DNA from: Ruminimicrobiellum sp045223915
GTDB taxonomy: Bacteria > Elusimicrobiota > Endomicrobiia > Endomicrobiales > Endomicrobiaceae
Length of the DNA stretch: 64,000 nucleotides
Reading direction: 5' to 3'
Assembly: GCA_045223915.1 (NCBI GenBank)
Contig: JBGUZU010000018.1
Location: forward strand, 16,054-80,053
This document shows positions 43,356-51,727 of the stretch, piece after piece (within the stretch, counting starts at the first letter, position 1; every line of letters begins with the position of its first letter). The position numbers and the translations under genes were made by a program. The notes below the pieces were generated by a model that made no database searches, had not been told where the DNA came from, and saw only the letters and a list, made by a program, of their open reading frames with translations.

Positions 43356-43736
43356 ATGGCAGAAAAAGTTGCTAAACTTGGCGTAAAAAGAGAAGATGGT
43401 TATCTTTACTTCATCGACAAAGATGGTGATGTTTCAAGATCTGTAATGGCAAGAGGCGGAAAGAAAGGTGGAAAAACCAGCAAAGTTGCTAAAGCAGGTG
43501 TAAAAAAAGAATCTGGTTTCCTCTATTTCTTGGATAAGAACGGTGATATCTCAAGAGCAAAAATGTCAAGAGGCGGACAGAAAAGAAAAAAAGCTAAAAA
43601 GGCAAAAAAAGTTGCAAAAAAAGCAGTAAAAAAAGCAGTTAAGAAAGTTGCAAAAAAAGCTGCAAAGAAAGCAGTTAAAAAAGTTGCAAAGAAAGCTTGC
43701 GCAAAAAAAGCTTGCAAAAAATCTAAAAAGAAATAA
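43356..43736 (+). CDS. Histone H1-like lysine-rich protein with two repeats
   Basis: The 126-residue protein has two copies of a compact motif, GVKREDGYLYFIDKDGDVSR and GVKKESGFLYFLDKNGDISR, each followed by a MxRGG(K/Q)K segment. A tail of about 55 residues follows, made mainly of Lys, Ala and Val (KKAVKKVAKKAAKK pattern) with two late Cys. The tail resembles histone H1-like nucleoid proteins of bacteria. Binding to DNA by the tail, with the repeats as a protein- or DNA-interaction module, is inferred. A strong AGGAGG site suggests high expression. It sits 64 bases after the HTH gene. Confidence 0.8.
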   Translation: MAEKVAKLGVKREDGYLYFIDKDGDVSRSVMARGGKKGGKTSKVAKAGVKKESGFLYFLDKNGDISRAKMSRGGQKRKKAKKAKKVAKKAVKKAVKKVAKKAAKKAVKKVAKKACAKKACKKSKKK

Positions 43737-43751
43737 GTTGAGATAAATAAA

Positions 43752-43787
43752 AGAGCTCCGGTAAGTAATTATCGAAGCTCTTTTTTT
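43752..43787 (+). terminator. Terminator of the histone-like gene
   Basis: Stem AGAGCTCCG / CGAAGCTCT (43752-43760 with 43773-43781, one mismatch) and a run of T. Confidence 0.85.
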
Positions 43788-43801
43788 ATTTAAGATAATA
43801 C

Positions 43802-43830
43802 TTGCTTTTTATAAAAAAAAAGTGTAAAAT
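43802..43830 (+). promoter_or_regulatory. Promoter of tRNA-Asn and cutA
   Basis: TTGCTT (43802-43807), 17 nt, TAAAAT (43825-43830), 38 nt before the tRNA. Confidence 0.55.
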
Positions 43831-43868
43831 ACTTACTTATAATATTTAATAGATTATGAGTAATTGAT

Positions 43869-43940
43869 TCCGACATGGCTCAATGGTAGAGCATCCCGCT
43901 GTTAACGGGAGGGTTGTAGGTTCGAGTCCTACTGTCGGAG
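43869..43940 (+). tRNA. tRNA-Asn (anticodon GTT)
   Basis: The cloverleaf has acceptor TCCGACA / TGTCGGA, discriminator G, anticodon stem CCCGC / GCGGG-like with loop CTGTTAA, and T arm GTAGG-TTCGAGT-CCTAC. The GTT anticodon reads AAC/AAU. CCA is not encoded. cutA begins only 20 bases downstream with no promoter between, so the two are probably co-transcribed and the tRNA is released by processing. Confidence 0.95.
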
Positions 43941-43960
43941 TTTTTTATTTTGAAAAAAAT

Positions 43961-44278
43961 ATGAAAAAGAAATATATATCAATTTTTGTTACCGTTCCTA
44001 ATGTTAAAGTTGCAAACAAAATAACTGAATTTTTAGTGGAAAATAAATTGGTTGCATGTGTAAATATAATTCCTAAAATAAAATCCGTTTATTGGTGGGA
44101 AAACAAAATTTGTAAAAGTAACGAACAACTATTGATTATGAAATCAGTAAAAAATAATTTTAATAAGATAGTTAAAGAAATAAAAAAACTACACCCTTAT
44201 GAAGTTCCGGAAATTGTTTGTGTGGATATAACGGCAAATAAAGATTATTTAAATTGGATAAAAGAATATGCAAAATAA
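43961..44278 (+). CDS. cutA: CutA-family divalent-ion tolerance protein
   Basis: ATG 43961 is the start; an in-frame extension reads back through the tRNA and cannot be coding. The 105 residues match the small trimeric CutA family: ISIFVTVPNVKVANKITEFL at the N-terminus, ACVNIIPKIKSVYWWENKI in the middle and LHPYEVPEIVCVDIT near the end. CutA is associated with copper tolerance in E. coli, but its biochemical role is unsettled; the fold is PII-like. No ribosome site precedes the ATG. It overlaps the maf gene by 11 bases. Confidence 0.92.
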   Translation: MKKKYISIFVTVPNVKVANKITEFLVENKLVACVNIIPKIKSVYWWENKICKSNEQLLIMKSVKNNFNKIVKEIKKLHPYEVPEIVCVDITANKDYLNWIKEYAK

Positions 44279-44834
44279 AAGAATAATATTGGCTTCAATG
44301 TCTCCGAGAAGAATAGAATTGTTAAAAAAGTGGGGACTTAAATTCGATATAATACCGAGCAGTATCAATGAAAAACATAATTTGAAAAGGCCGTCTTCGA
44401 TAGTAAAATATTTATCATATAAAAAAGCGGAAAATGTTAAATTACAAAATCCGGGCAGCATTGTTATAGGTTCGGATACAATAGTTGTTTTAAACGGTAA
44501 GATTGTAGGTAAACCGAGAAACAAAAAACATTCCGTTGAAATAATAGAAGAGTTGAACGGAAGTTTACATAAAGTTTATACCGGTGTTTCAATAATAAGT
44601 GATGATAAAAAAATAATTTTTTATGATGTAGCTCGTGTTAGAATGAAAAATTTACCTTACGATCAATTAAAAAAATTATTCGGTAAACATATGGATAAAG
44701 CCGGTTCTTATGCCGTTCAAGATAAAGATGATTGTTTTGTAAAAAAAATATACGGCGACTACTATACTGTAGTAGGTTTGCCGTATATAAGATTTAAAAA
44801 AGAATTAAAAAAATTCGGTATTTATCTAAAATAG
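44268..44834 (+). CDS. maf: Maf-family nucleoside triphosphate pyrophosphatase
   Basis: The 188-residue protein opens with RIILASMSPRRIELLKKWGL, holding the SxSPRR signature of Maf proteins. It continues with VIGSDTIVVLNGKIVGKP (catalytic Asp) and GSYAVQDKDDCFVKKIYGDY (ligand-binding segment). Maf enzymes hydrolyse dTTP, UTP or modified pyrimidine NTPs and guard against mis-incorporation; overproduction can inhibit septum formation. Length is as expected. It converges on the SurA-N gene after 3 bases, with no clear terminator between. Confidence 0.94.
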   Translation: MQNKRIILASMSPRRIELLKKWGLKFDIIPSSINEKHNLKRPSSIVKYLSYKKAENVKLQNPGSIVIGSDTIVVLNGKIVGKPRNKKHSVEIIEELNGSLHKVYTGVSIISDDKKIIFYDVARVRMKNLPYDQLKKLFGKHMDKAGSYAVQDKDDCFVKKIYGDYYTVVGLPYIRFKKELKKFGIYLK

Positions 44835-44837
44835 AGT

Positions 44838-45491
44838 TTAAGCTCTGTCTTCGTTCAACAAAATTTGTATCTTCGATTTTTCTTTAACACTGTCAAACCA
44901 ATCGTTTAAAATTTCGTTGGCTTTAATTTGTATTAAGTCTTCTTCATTTAATCCTTCGGTTATTTCGGAATCTGCTATTTTTGCTGCGGAAGCTATAAGA
45001 ATTTGTAATTTGTTTGCTGCAATTTGTTTCCTTCTTAAATTTTCGAAATCTTTAGGTGACATTCTTAAATTGTTCAAAAACTGATAATAGTTTCTGCTAT
45101 CGAATTGTCCATTATAATCTAAGAAATAAGGATAACTTTGAATATCTTGTGCAAGCTCATTGTCACTTACTGTTATTCCGTATTGTTTTGTATGTTGCCA
45201 AAAAAGTTCATCTTGAATTAATGATCTCAGTATTTGTTTTTGTGCGAATTTCATGAATTCTTCACTTACTTCCTTTCCGGTATTTTTCGCCGCACTTAAC
45301 ATATTATTGTATAAACTGTAATAATATTTATAAGGAATTTTTGTTCCGTTAACAACTGCTACCGTATCAAAAGAAGAAGCCGAGTTTCCAAAAGTTGATA
45401 CTCCAAACCCTGCTATAAATGTTCCTCCGAAAAATCCTACTAATATTACCAATATAATAGCTACTTTATGTTTCCTAAAAAAATTCATCAT
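44838..45491 (-). CDS. Membrane-anchored PpiD/SurA N-terminal-domain protein without PPIase
   Basis: The 217-residue protein has one N-terminal membrane helix (HKVAIILVILVGFFGGTFIA) and then the SurA_N/PpiD chaperone helices (AVVNGTKIPYKYYYSLYNNM; FMKFAQKQILRSLIQDELFW). The parvulin domain that follows in PpiD is absent. It would be a periplasmic chaperone anchored in the inner membrane and lacking isomerase activity. GAGG lies 11 bases before the first of two adjacent ATG codons. It follows a bactofilin gene by 17 bases in a minus-strand envelope operon. Confidence 0.85.
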   Translation of the reverse strand: MMNFFRKHKVAIILVILVGFFGGTFIAGFGVSTFGNSASSFDTVAVVNGTKIPYKYYYSLYNNMLSAAKNTGKEVSEEFMKFAQKQILRSLIQDELFWQHTKQYGITVSDNELAQDIQSYPYFLDYNGQFDSRNYYQFLNNLRMSPKDFENLRRKQIAANKLQILIASAAKIADSEITEGLNEEDLIQIKANEILNDWFDSVKEKSKIQILLNEDRA

Positions 45492-45508
45492 GATTGTTTA
45501 GACCTCTT

Positions 45509-45886
45509 TTATATGTTTTCTTCGTTATTTTCTTCTTCTTTTTCAAGCATCAAGCTTTTACCTTTAAAAACAGCTCCTTCCGTTATGGATAAAATAGTAG
45601 TTGTTAAATCGCCTGTCACTTTAGATTTCGTTAACAACTCTATACATTCTCCTGCGGTAATATTGCCTTCAACAGTTCCGTCTATAACTACATAATTTGC
45701 GTTAATGTTGCCTTTTACTTGAGCCGTTTCACCGACAATGACATTTGTAGCTTCTTTAACATTGCCGATCAAAATGCCATCAACTCTTAAACTGTTGGAA
45801 ACCGTAATGTCACCTTTAAAAGTTGTTCCGTTTCCGATTAATGTTTCTATTGTATCAAATAATTTTTTATTTTTCTTATTACTCAT
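45509..45886 (-). CDS. Bactofilin (polymer-forming cytoskeletal protein)
   Basis: The 125-residue protein is one bactofilin (DUF583) beta-helix domain built from short repeats with alternating Val/Ile (TTFKGDITVSNSLRVDGILI; AQVKGNINANYVVIDGTVEG). Short charged tails flank it. Bactofilins polymerise without nucleotide and organise cell-wall enzymes and shape. The adjoining M23 peptidase is a known type of partner, for example in curved cells, so the two probably work together on the peptidoglycan. The N-terminal tail lacks a membrane helix. Confidence 0.93.
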   Translation of the reverse strand: MSNKKNKKLFDTIETLIGNGTTFKGDITVSNSLRVDGILIGNVKEATNVIVGETAQVKGNINANYVVIDGTVEGNITAGECIELLTKSKVTGDLTTTILSITEGAVFKGKSLMLEKEEENNEENI

Positions 45887-45895
45887 AACAATTCC

Positions 45896-46828
45896 TTAAT
45901 CTAAATAACTACCTAAATATTTCATTGGATTTATCGGTCTTTTATTTAGGTGTAATTCATAATGTACATGAGGACCGGTGGATCTTCCCGTATTACCCAT
46001 TTTTGCAATTTCTTGACCCTTTGTCACAAACTCGCCTTTTTTCACTAATGATTTTGCAAGATGAGCATAAACAGTTCTGTATTTGTGTCCATGTTCTATA
46101 GCTATAACATTGCCGTAACCGGACATCCATCCCGAAAAAACTACTACTCCGTCGGCAGTTGCAACTATCGGAGTATTCCTTTTGTTTGCAATATCTATAG
46201 CAGGATGAAAGAATCTTGTTCTAAATATAGGGTGAAATCTTATGCCGTAAGGAGAAGATATTATTCCTTTGCAAGGCCATATCGAAGGAGTATATCTAAA
46301 CATTTCTCTTTGTTTTGATATATGATTTATAACTTCGGAATAACTTTTCATTGAAGCTTTATATTCTTCAAGCAATTCAAAAGTTTGTCTTGATATTTCC
46401 TGATAATCAATACTATCTATTTTTCCGGACAGTAACATAGATAAAGCACTTGATTCTATAGGTGTAGGTCCGCCGGAACCTAAACCGTTTTCTATTATTA
46501 TTCTTTTAGAATCCATTGCTAAAAGTGAACGAATATGATCATCGTTCTGCTTTACCTGTGCTAACATTTCCGTTGATTTTTTTATTTGGTCTGCGAAGAA
46601 TAACATTCTTACTTTCATTATTTTGTTATCGGCTTTTACTGCCAAATAATCTATATGTTTGCCGGATATAAAACCTGCCCACAAAGTCATTCCTGTCCAA
46701 CCTACAAAAACAACCAAAAGAAAAAGCACGGAAAAATTAAATTTTATAGGTTTAATTTTTCCATGGTGAATAAAGACAATAGTAACCTTTCTTCTTAGTT
46801 CTCTAAGAAGGTCTTTCAATTTTCTCAT
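45896..46828 (-). CDS. M23-family peptidase with inner-membrane anchor
   Basis: ATG 46828 is used, because the upstream in-frame GTG overlaps the -10 box. The 310 residues comprise a short basic cytosolic part, one membrane helix (FSVLFLLVVFVGWTGMTLWA), a helical periplasmic stalk and a LytM/M23 domain. The zinc ligands are seen in GIRFHPIFRTRFFHPAIDIA (His, Asp) and THVHYELHLNKR-like GPHVHYE (HxH). M23 enzymes cut peptidoglycan cross-bridges; here the metal set looks complete. Directly before a bactofilin gene, it probably acts in localised wall remodelling. Confidence 0.92.
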   Translation of the reverse strand: MRKLKDLLRELRRKVTIVFIHHGKIKPIKFNFSVLFLLVVFVGWTGMTLWAGFISGKHIDYLAVKADNKIMKVRMLFFADQIKKSTEMLAQVKQNDDHIRSLLAMDSKRIIIENGLGSGGPTPIESSALSMLLSGKIDSIDYQEISRQTFELLEEYKASMKSYSEVINHISKQREMFRYTPSIWPCKGIISSPYGIRFHPIFRTRFFHPAIDIANKRNTPIVATADGVVVFSGWMSGYGNVIAIEHGHKYRTVYAHLAKSLVKKGEFVTKGQEIAKMGNTGRSTGPHVHYELHLNKRPINPMKYLGSYLD

Positions 46829-46839
46829 AAAGTTATAAA

Positions 46840-46868
46840 AGTATAACACAAAAAGATTAATATTTCAA
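46840..46868 (-). promoter_or_regulatory. Promoter of the M23-bactofilin operon
   Basis: On the minus strand TTGAAA (46863-46868), 17 nt, TATACT (46840-46845). The ATG is 11 nt past the -10, giving a leader of roughly 5 nt without a ribosome site. Confidence 0.6.
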
Positions 46869-46921
46869 TATGTTTTTTATTTTGGTAAAATAATGATAAT
46901 ATTTATTTAAGATTATTTATT

Positions 46922-47893
46922 ATGAAAATATTAATAGTAAAGCCAAGTTCTTTTGGTGATATTATTCAGGCAAACCCTATATTGCAAGCTATAAAAAGTA
47001 AATGGAAAGATAGCTTAATAGATTGGCTTGTTTTCTCACAATGGAAACAGGTCGCGGAATTATTTCCTGATATTAACAGTATAAAATGTTGGAACAGAAA
47101 AGGCGGGATAAAAGCTTTTTTTGATGTACTTAAAGAATGTAATAAAGAAAATTACGATTTGGTTATAGACTTGCAAGGCCTTTTAAGAACTGCTCTGTTT
47201 TGTAAATTATTAAAAGCTAAACAAAAAATAGGTGTAAGCGGAATGAAAGAACTCAGTTGGCTTTTTATAAAAGAACCTTACAAAAGAAACAAAAATGAAA
47301 ATGCCGTAATTAGAAATCTTAATTCTTTGAGTTATATAACGAAAGAAAAATATGAACCTTGCTTTAATATAAGTATAAATACCATTCCATATAATATGTT
47401 AGGTGAATATGGTATAAAAGAAGGAGATCAGATTGTTGCTTTTGTTCCTTTTTCCAGAGGGAAAGCAAAAACTTGGAACAGTGACAACTATATAGTTTTG
47501 GCAGATATGATAAAATCTTTAAACAAAAATATCAAAATTATTATTTTAGGTTCTCAATCGGATTATGGTAAAATAAAGTCAAACAATATAATTGATTTGT
47601 GCGGAAAAACAAATATAAAAGAGTTGGCGGAAATACTGTCAGTATGTGAATTTGCCGTTGGAGCCGATACAGGTGCTATGCATTTGGCAAATGCAATAGG
47701 TATTAAAAATCTTTTTATTTTCGGAGGTTCCGATATAAAAGAAACTTCTCCTTTCGGTAATAACTCAAAAGTGATATCGGCAAATTTAAGTTGCAGTCCT
47801 TGCAGAGGAAAATGTAAGTTTAATAAAGAAAAATGCTTGGAACAAATAAAACCTAACGATGTTTTCGAGGGTATAAAAGAATGGATAAAATAA
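46922..47893 (+). CDS. Glycosyltransferase family 9 (heptosyltransferase-like)
   Basis: The 323-residue GT-B enzyme of family 9 builds the LPS inner core from ADP-heptose in better-known bacteria. ILIVKPSSFGDIIQANPILQ opens the acceptor domain. FVPFSRGKAKTWNSDNYIVL and VGADTGAMHLANAIG are the nucleotide-sugar domain segments, the latter with the DTGxMH motif. A late cysteine group (SCSPCRGKCKFNKEKC) is common in WaaC/F relatives. The exact sugar donor is uncertain. It leads a plus-strand operon of envelope genes and overlaps the next gene by 13 bases. Confidence 0.9.
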   Translation: MKILIVKPSSFGDIIQANPILQAIKSKWKDSLIDWLVFSQWKQVAELFPDINSIKCWNRKGGIKAFFDVLKECNKENYDLVIDLQGLLRTALFCKLLKAKQKIGVSGMKELSWLFIKEPYKRNKNENAVIRNLNSLSYITKEKYEPCFNISINTIPYNMLGEYGIKEGDQIVAFVPFSRGKAKTWNSDNYIVLADMIKSLNKNIKIIILGSQSDYGKIKSNNIIDLCGKTNIKELAEILSVCEFAVGADTGAMHLANAIGIKNLFIFGGSDIKETSPFGNNSKVISANLSCSPCRGKCKFNKEKCLEQIKPNDVFEGIKEWIK

Positions 47894-48816
47894 TATTTTT
47901 TCATATGAATCAGTTGGGAGACCTATTATTCAGTTTGCCTGTTTTAAAGGCAACAAGACAAAAATATCCCAACATAAAAATTTATTGTGTGGCAAGAAGA
48001 AATCTTGCAGACTTGTTGAAGTCTACAAAACTTGTAGATAAAATCTTTCTGAAAGTCGGTTCGCTCGGTGCGGAAATAGATTTGATTGCCGCAATAAGAA
48101 AAGAAAAGATTGATACGGCGGTATTATTTTCCGAATCTCCGGAAACATTGCTTTTGTCATATTTTTCGAAAATAAGAAACAGGGTGGGCTTTAAAACCGC
48201 AAGTTTAAATTTTTTACTTACACAGACGGTAGAAAAAAAAGGTGTACCTTCACTTAACAACAATATTGTGCTTGCAAAATCCATAGGCTTGGATAATGTT
48301 CAAAAAGATTATTTGAATATTTTAAATATCGATAAAGAAAACGATGTTAAGGTATCTTTTTGGCTTGAAGATAACGGAATGTTAAATAAAGATTTTATTG
48401 TAGTGTCTACCGGTGCAAGCAGAAGAAGACAAGAAAAATGTTTAAGAAAAGAAGTTTGGATTGAAACATTGAACAAACTTGCCGAAATGAAAAAAAATGT
48501 TGTTGTCGTTTGTGCACAATGGGAAAAAGAATCTTTAATGAAAATAATGAAATATGTATCAAAAAACGTAAAAGTTTTTTGCCCGGAAAACGGACTTGTT
48601 GAACTTGCTGCTCTTATAAGTAAAGCAAAACTGTTTATTGGAATAGATTCCGGTACGATGCATTTGGCTGCAAGTTTGGGAATAAAATGTATTGCATTAT
48701 ATGGTAATACCGACCCGTCTCAAATAGGTCCCAGACCTTTACAAAATCACATAATAATCAAAAAAAACAGTGCGAAAGATGTTATAGCAACTGATATATT
48801 GGAGAATATAAAATGA
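47881..48816 (+). CDS. Glycosyltransferase family 9 (heptosyltransferase-like), second copy
   Basis: A 311-residue family 9 enzyme with the N-terminal FHMNQLGDLLFSLPVLKATR and the C-terminal FIGIDSGTMHLAASLGIKCI and YGNTDPSQIGPR segments. It is a paralogue of the preceding gene and is coupled to it by overlap; the two probably add successive core sugars. Here the Cys-rich tail is missing. The second gene supports a stepwise core with at least two such residues. It ends with a 4-base overlap on the SurA-like gene. Confidence 0.9.
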   Translation: MDKIIFFHMNQLGDLLFSLPVLKATRQKYPNIKIYCVARRNLADLLKSTKLVDKIFLKVGSLGAEIDLIAAIRKEKIDTAVLFSESPETLLLSYFSKIRNRVGFKTASLNFLLTQTVEKKGVPSLNNNIVLAKSIGLDNVQKDYLNILNIDKENDVKVSFWLEDNGMLNKDFIVVSTGASRRRQEKCLRKEVWIETLNKLAEMKKNVVVVCAQWEKESLMKIMKYVSKNVKVFCPENGLVELAALISKAKLFIGIDSGTMHLAASLGIKCIALYGNTDPSQIGPRPLQNHIIIKKNSAKDVIATDILENIK

Positions 48817-49841
48817 AAAAAATTTTTTTAGTAATGTCATTATTTGTATTTTTAGCAACATTTGTTAATGCCGAGGAAAATCCGGATGTCATAGCGAGCG
48901 TTAACGGAAAAAACATAACAAAAACTTATGTGAATAAAGTTTTACAGCAAGATTTTAAAAATTTATCCGATAATCAAAAAACAGAAGAAAATGTTAAGCT
49001 TCTTGCAAATAAAATAGTTAACCAAAAAATAGAAGAATTCTTGCTTATAGATGCTGCAAAAAAGGCTAATGTTGAAGTTTCAAAGGATGAAATGCAAACT
49101 GCAATAAATAATATAAAAGCAAACTTCAGAACAGAAAAAGATTTTGAAAACGACCTTAAAAATCAGGGCTTAACAAAAAAAGAATTTGAAAATGAAGTCA
49201 AAGAATCTCTAATGAGAATAAAGTATGTTTCCAACGAAATTAAGAACAGAACCAAAAATCCTACGGATGAAGAAGTAAAAGAATTTTATAATAATGTTAT
49301 ATCGAAAATAAAAGGTCTTGATTTGGAACTTTCCATACAGGAAGATAAACTTGTTTCTTCGGTTGCGAATAATTTAAAAAGAACTTACGGAGAACAAGTT
49401 AAAATAAGACAGATTTTCATAAAATATTCCGACAGTTTTTCAAAAGACCAAAAGAAAGAAGTTAACGAAAAAATCAAAGAATTAAAAAAGGAGTTATCTT
49501 TACAAGATATAAATTTTGCTAACTTATCGGTAAAATATTCCGATGATCAGGCTTTAAGACAAAAGAAAGGTGATTTGGGTTTCGTTTTAAAAGAAGACAT
49601 TACACCGGAGGTTGCAAAAGTTGTTTTTGCTTTACCGGTAGGTGACTATAACAAAAAACCAATACAAACGGCTAACGGATACCACTTCTTCAGGGTAGAA
49701 GAAAAGAAAGCAAAAATGCCTATAGAGTTTGACGAAGTAAAAGACTCTTTGTCGGATTTATTATATAAGCAGAATATACAGATTGAATATGATAAATTAA
49801 TGGCAGAATTAAAAGCAGGTTCCGATATTAAAATTTATTAA
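48813..49841 (+). CDS. SurA-like periplasmic peptidyl-prolyl isomerase
   Basis: The 342-residue protein has a signal peptide (FVFLATFVNAEE), a SurA_N-type helical chaperone region (residues 25-170) and one parvulin domain (about 185-310, including VKIRQIFIKYSDSF, LSVKYSDDQA, KKGDLGFVLKED and TANGYHFFRVEEKK). It would fold outer-membrane proteins in the periplasm. With a single parvulin domain it is closer to PrsA/PpiC-type members than to SurA, which has two. It sits in the envelope operon, with 64 non-coding bases before the next gene. Confidence 0.9.
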   Translation: MKKIFLVMSLFVFLATFVNAEENPDVIASVNGKNITKTYVNKVLQQDFKNLSDNQKTEENVKLLANKIVNQKIEEFLLIDAAKKANVEVSKDEMQTAINNIKANFRTEKDFENDLKNQGLTKKEFENEVKESLMRIKYVSNEIKNRTKNPTDEEVKEFYNNVISKIKGLDLELSIQEDKLVSSVANNLKRTYGEQVKIRQIFIKYSDSFSKDQKKEVNEKIKELKKELSLQDINFANLSVKYSDDQALRQKKGDLGFVLKEDITPEVAKVVFALPVGDYNKKPIQTANGYHFFRVEEKKAKMPIEFDEVKDSLSDLLYKQNIQIEYDKLMAELKAGSDIKIY

Positions 49842-49905
49842 AGTTTTTGATAAAAACAGTTGTTTTATATATAATTTTCAGTGATTATAAAATTAAGAGG
49901 GTTTT

Positions 49906-50619
49906 ATGAAATATGCAAGTTACAGAAATATTTTCAGAATGTATGAATACATACAACCTTTTTTAAAATATTCTTTACCGATTGAAGAAAAATTGCCGGG
50001 TAATAAAGTTTTGGTAATTGCTCCTCATCAGGATGACGAAAGTATCGGTTGCGGCGGAACTCTTATAAAACATGCTAAATCCGGCGGAAGAGTTGAAATC
50101 GCTTTTTGTACTTCCGGCGGTGAAAAAAGATTGTATGAGGCAAAAGATGCGGCAAAATTATTGGGATCAAAAGTAAATTATTTTTTACAATTAGATATAA
50201 GATCTTTATATAAAAATACAAGTTTACTTGCAGAAAGATTTACGGCACTTTTTAATAAAGTAGAGCCGGAAATAGTATTTTTACCTTTTATGATAGATAA
50301 TCATCAGGATCATGTTGCGATATCCAGAGCATTTGCAAAGGCATATAAAAATAAAGCAGTAAATTGTTTGGTTTATGCTTATTCGGTATGGACCACTTTA
50401 ATACCTAATGTTATTGTTGATGTAAGTCAACAATGGGAACAAAAAAAACAGGCAATAGATTGTTATAAGACACAAACTGCAACAAGAGATTATGTGACAA
50501 TGGCAGAATCTATATCCAAATATTGGGCTATAGTAAAAGGTAAAAATACACAACATTGTGAAGCTTTTTTTAAAGCAACAAGCAGCGAATATGTTTCGTT
50601 AGTTAAGAAAATATTGTAA
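49906..50619 (+). CDS. LmbE/PIG-L family deacetylase
   Basis: The 237-residue protein has the zinc-binding motif APHQDDESIGCGGTL (xHxDDE) and the distal HQDHVAISRAF (HxxHV) of the PIG-L family. These enzymes remove acetyl groups from N-acetylglucosamine-type substrates. Between LPS glycosyltransferases, the likely substrate is a glycan or lipid-linked amino sugar. No signal peptide is seen, so it acts in the cytosol. It is one base before the next gene and has a GAGGG ribosome site. Confidence 0.9.
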   Translation: MKYASYRNIFRMYEYIQPFLKYSLPIEEKLPGNKVLVIAPHQDDESIGCGGTLIKHAKSGGRVEIAFCTSGGEKRLYEAKDAAKLLGSKVNYFLQLDIRSLYKNTSLLAERFTALFNKVEPEIVFLPFMIDNHQDHVAISRAFAKAYKNKAVNCLVYAYSVWTTLIPNVIVDVSQQWEQKKQAIDCYKTQTATRDYVTMAESISKYWAIVKGKNTQHCEAFFKATSSEYVSLVKKIL

Positions 50620-50620
50620 T

Positions 50621-51727
50621 ATGGATAAAATAAAAGTTTTACATCTTTTCTCGTCATACACAATAGGCGGAGCGGAAAAACAAACTTTGCTTACGGCAAT
50701 AAGTTTTAAAGAGTTAAGTCAAAAGTTTGAACCTATAGTTGCCGCTCCGAAAAACAGTTTCCTTTACGAAGAATCAAAAAAAAACGGAGTTGAAGTTAAA
50801 GATTTTTTGTGCAGAGGATCGTTTACTCCCACCGGAGTAATAAGGTTAATAAAAATCATAAAAAGTGAAAATATAAAAATACTTCATGTCCAACAAGGTA
50901 AACTTTATTGGACAGCATTGTTGATGAAATTGTTTTTCAAAAATATAAAAGTTGTTCTTCACAGAAGGCAAGATACAAGACATAAATGGTATGCAAAATG
51001 GCACTATAAACTTGCGGATATTACATTGACAGTTTCAAAAGTTGTTGGAGATAATTTAGTAAAATACGAAAATGCTCCGGCACACAAAGTAAAAGTTTTA
51101 TACAACGCTTTTGATACCGAAAAATTTGAGAAGGACATAGATTGTACCGACATAATAAAAGAGTATAGCTTGGAAAATAAATTTGTTATAGGTACCGTAG
51201 GTGCGATAGTTTCTTTGGAAGGAAAAGGGCAACAATATCTTATAGAGGCGATATCAAAATTAAGAAAAGAGTATCCCAATATTGTAGGTTTAATTGTTGG
51301 TGACGGCGCGGGGAAACAACTGCAGCAGGAATATGCAAAGAATTTAGGTGTTGATGATGTCGTTAAATTTGTCGGCTATCAATCTAATGTTCCAAAATTT
51401 TTGAAAGTAATGAATATTTTTTGTTTATTATCTTGTGATACCGAAGGTTTCGGTAATGTAAATCTTGAAGCCGAATTTTTAAAAATTCCGGTTATAACAA
51501 CAAATATCGGCGGAATACCCGAAACTATAATAGATGGAGTTACCGGATTTATTATAAAGCCGAGAAATGTTGATATGATTATATCTTGTGTTAAGAAATT
51601 GATACAAGATAAAGAATATGCAACCAAGATGGGATTTGAGGGACATAAATTTGTTAAAGAAACTTTCACTAAACAAAAACATGTTGATAATCTTACCAAA
51701 ATATACGAGAGTATATTAAATGCTTAA
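50621..51727 (+). CDS. Glycosyltransferase family 4
   Basis: A 368-residue GT-B retaining enzyme. The acceptor domain begins KVLHLFSSYTIGGAEKQTLL, and the donor domain holds FVIGTVGAIVSLEGKGQQYL, GLIVGDGAGKQLQ, and the signature segment SCDTEGFGNVNLEAEFLKIP, with the E-x7-E spacing of family 4. The donor sugar nucleotide is unknown. Context suggests LPS core or O-chain assembly. It overlaps lpxK by 8 bases. Confidence 0.9.
   Translation: MDKIKVLHLFSSYTIGGAEKQTLLTAISFKELSQKFEPIVAAPKNSFLYEESKKNGVEVKDFLCRGSFTPTGVIRLIKIIKSENIKILHVQQGKLYWTALLMKLFFKNIKVVLHRRQDTRHKWYAKWHYKLADITLTVSKVVGDNLVKYENAPAHKVKVLYNAFDTEKFEKDIDCTDIIKEYSLENKFVIGTVGAIVSLEGKGQQYLIEAISKLRKEYPNIVGLIVGDGAGKQLQQEYAKNLGVDDVVKFVGYQSNVPKFLKVMNIFCLLSCDTEGFGNVNLEAEFLKIPVITTNIGGIPETIIDGVTGFIIKPRNVDMIISCVKKLIQDKEYATKMGFEGHKFVKETFTKQKHVDNLTKIYESILNA

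Noticed and set aside
43883..43960. Longer start for CutA
   Set aside because: The extension reads through the tRNA-Asn gene; the CutA family begins at the ATG at 43961.
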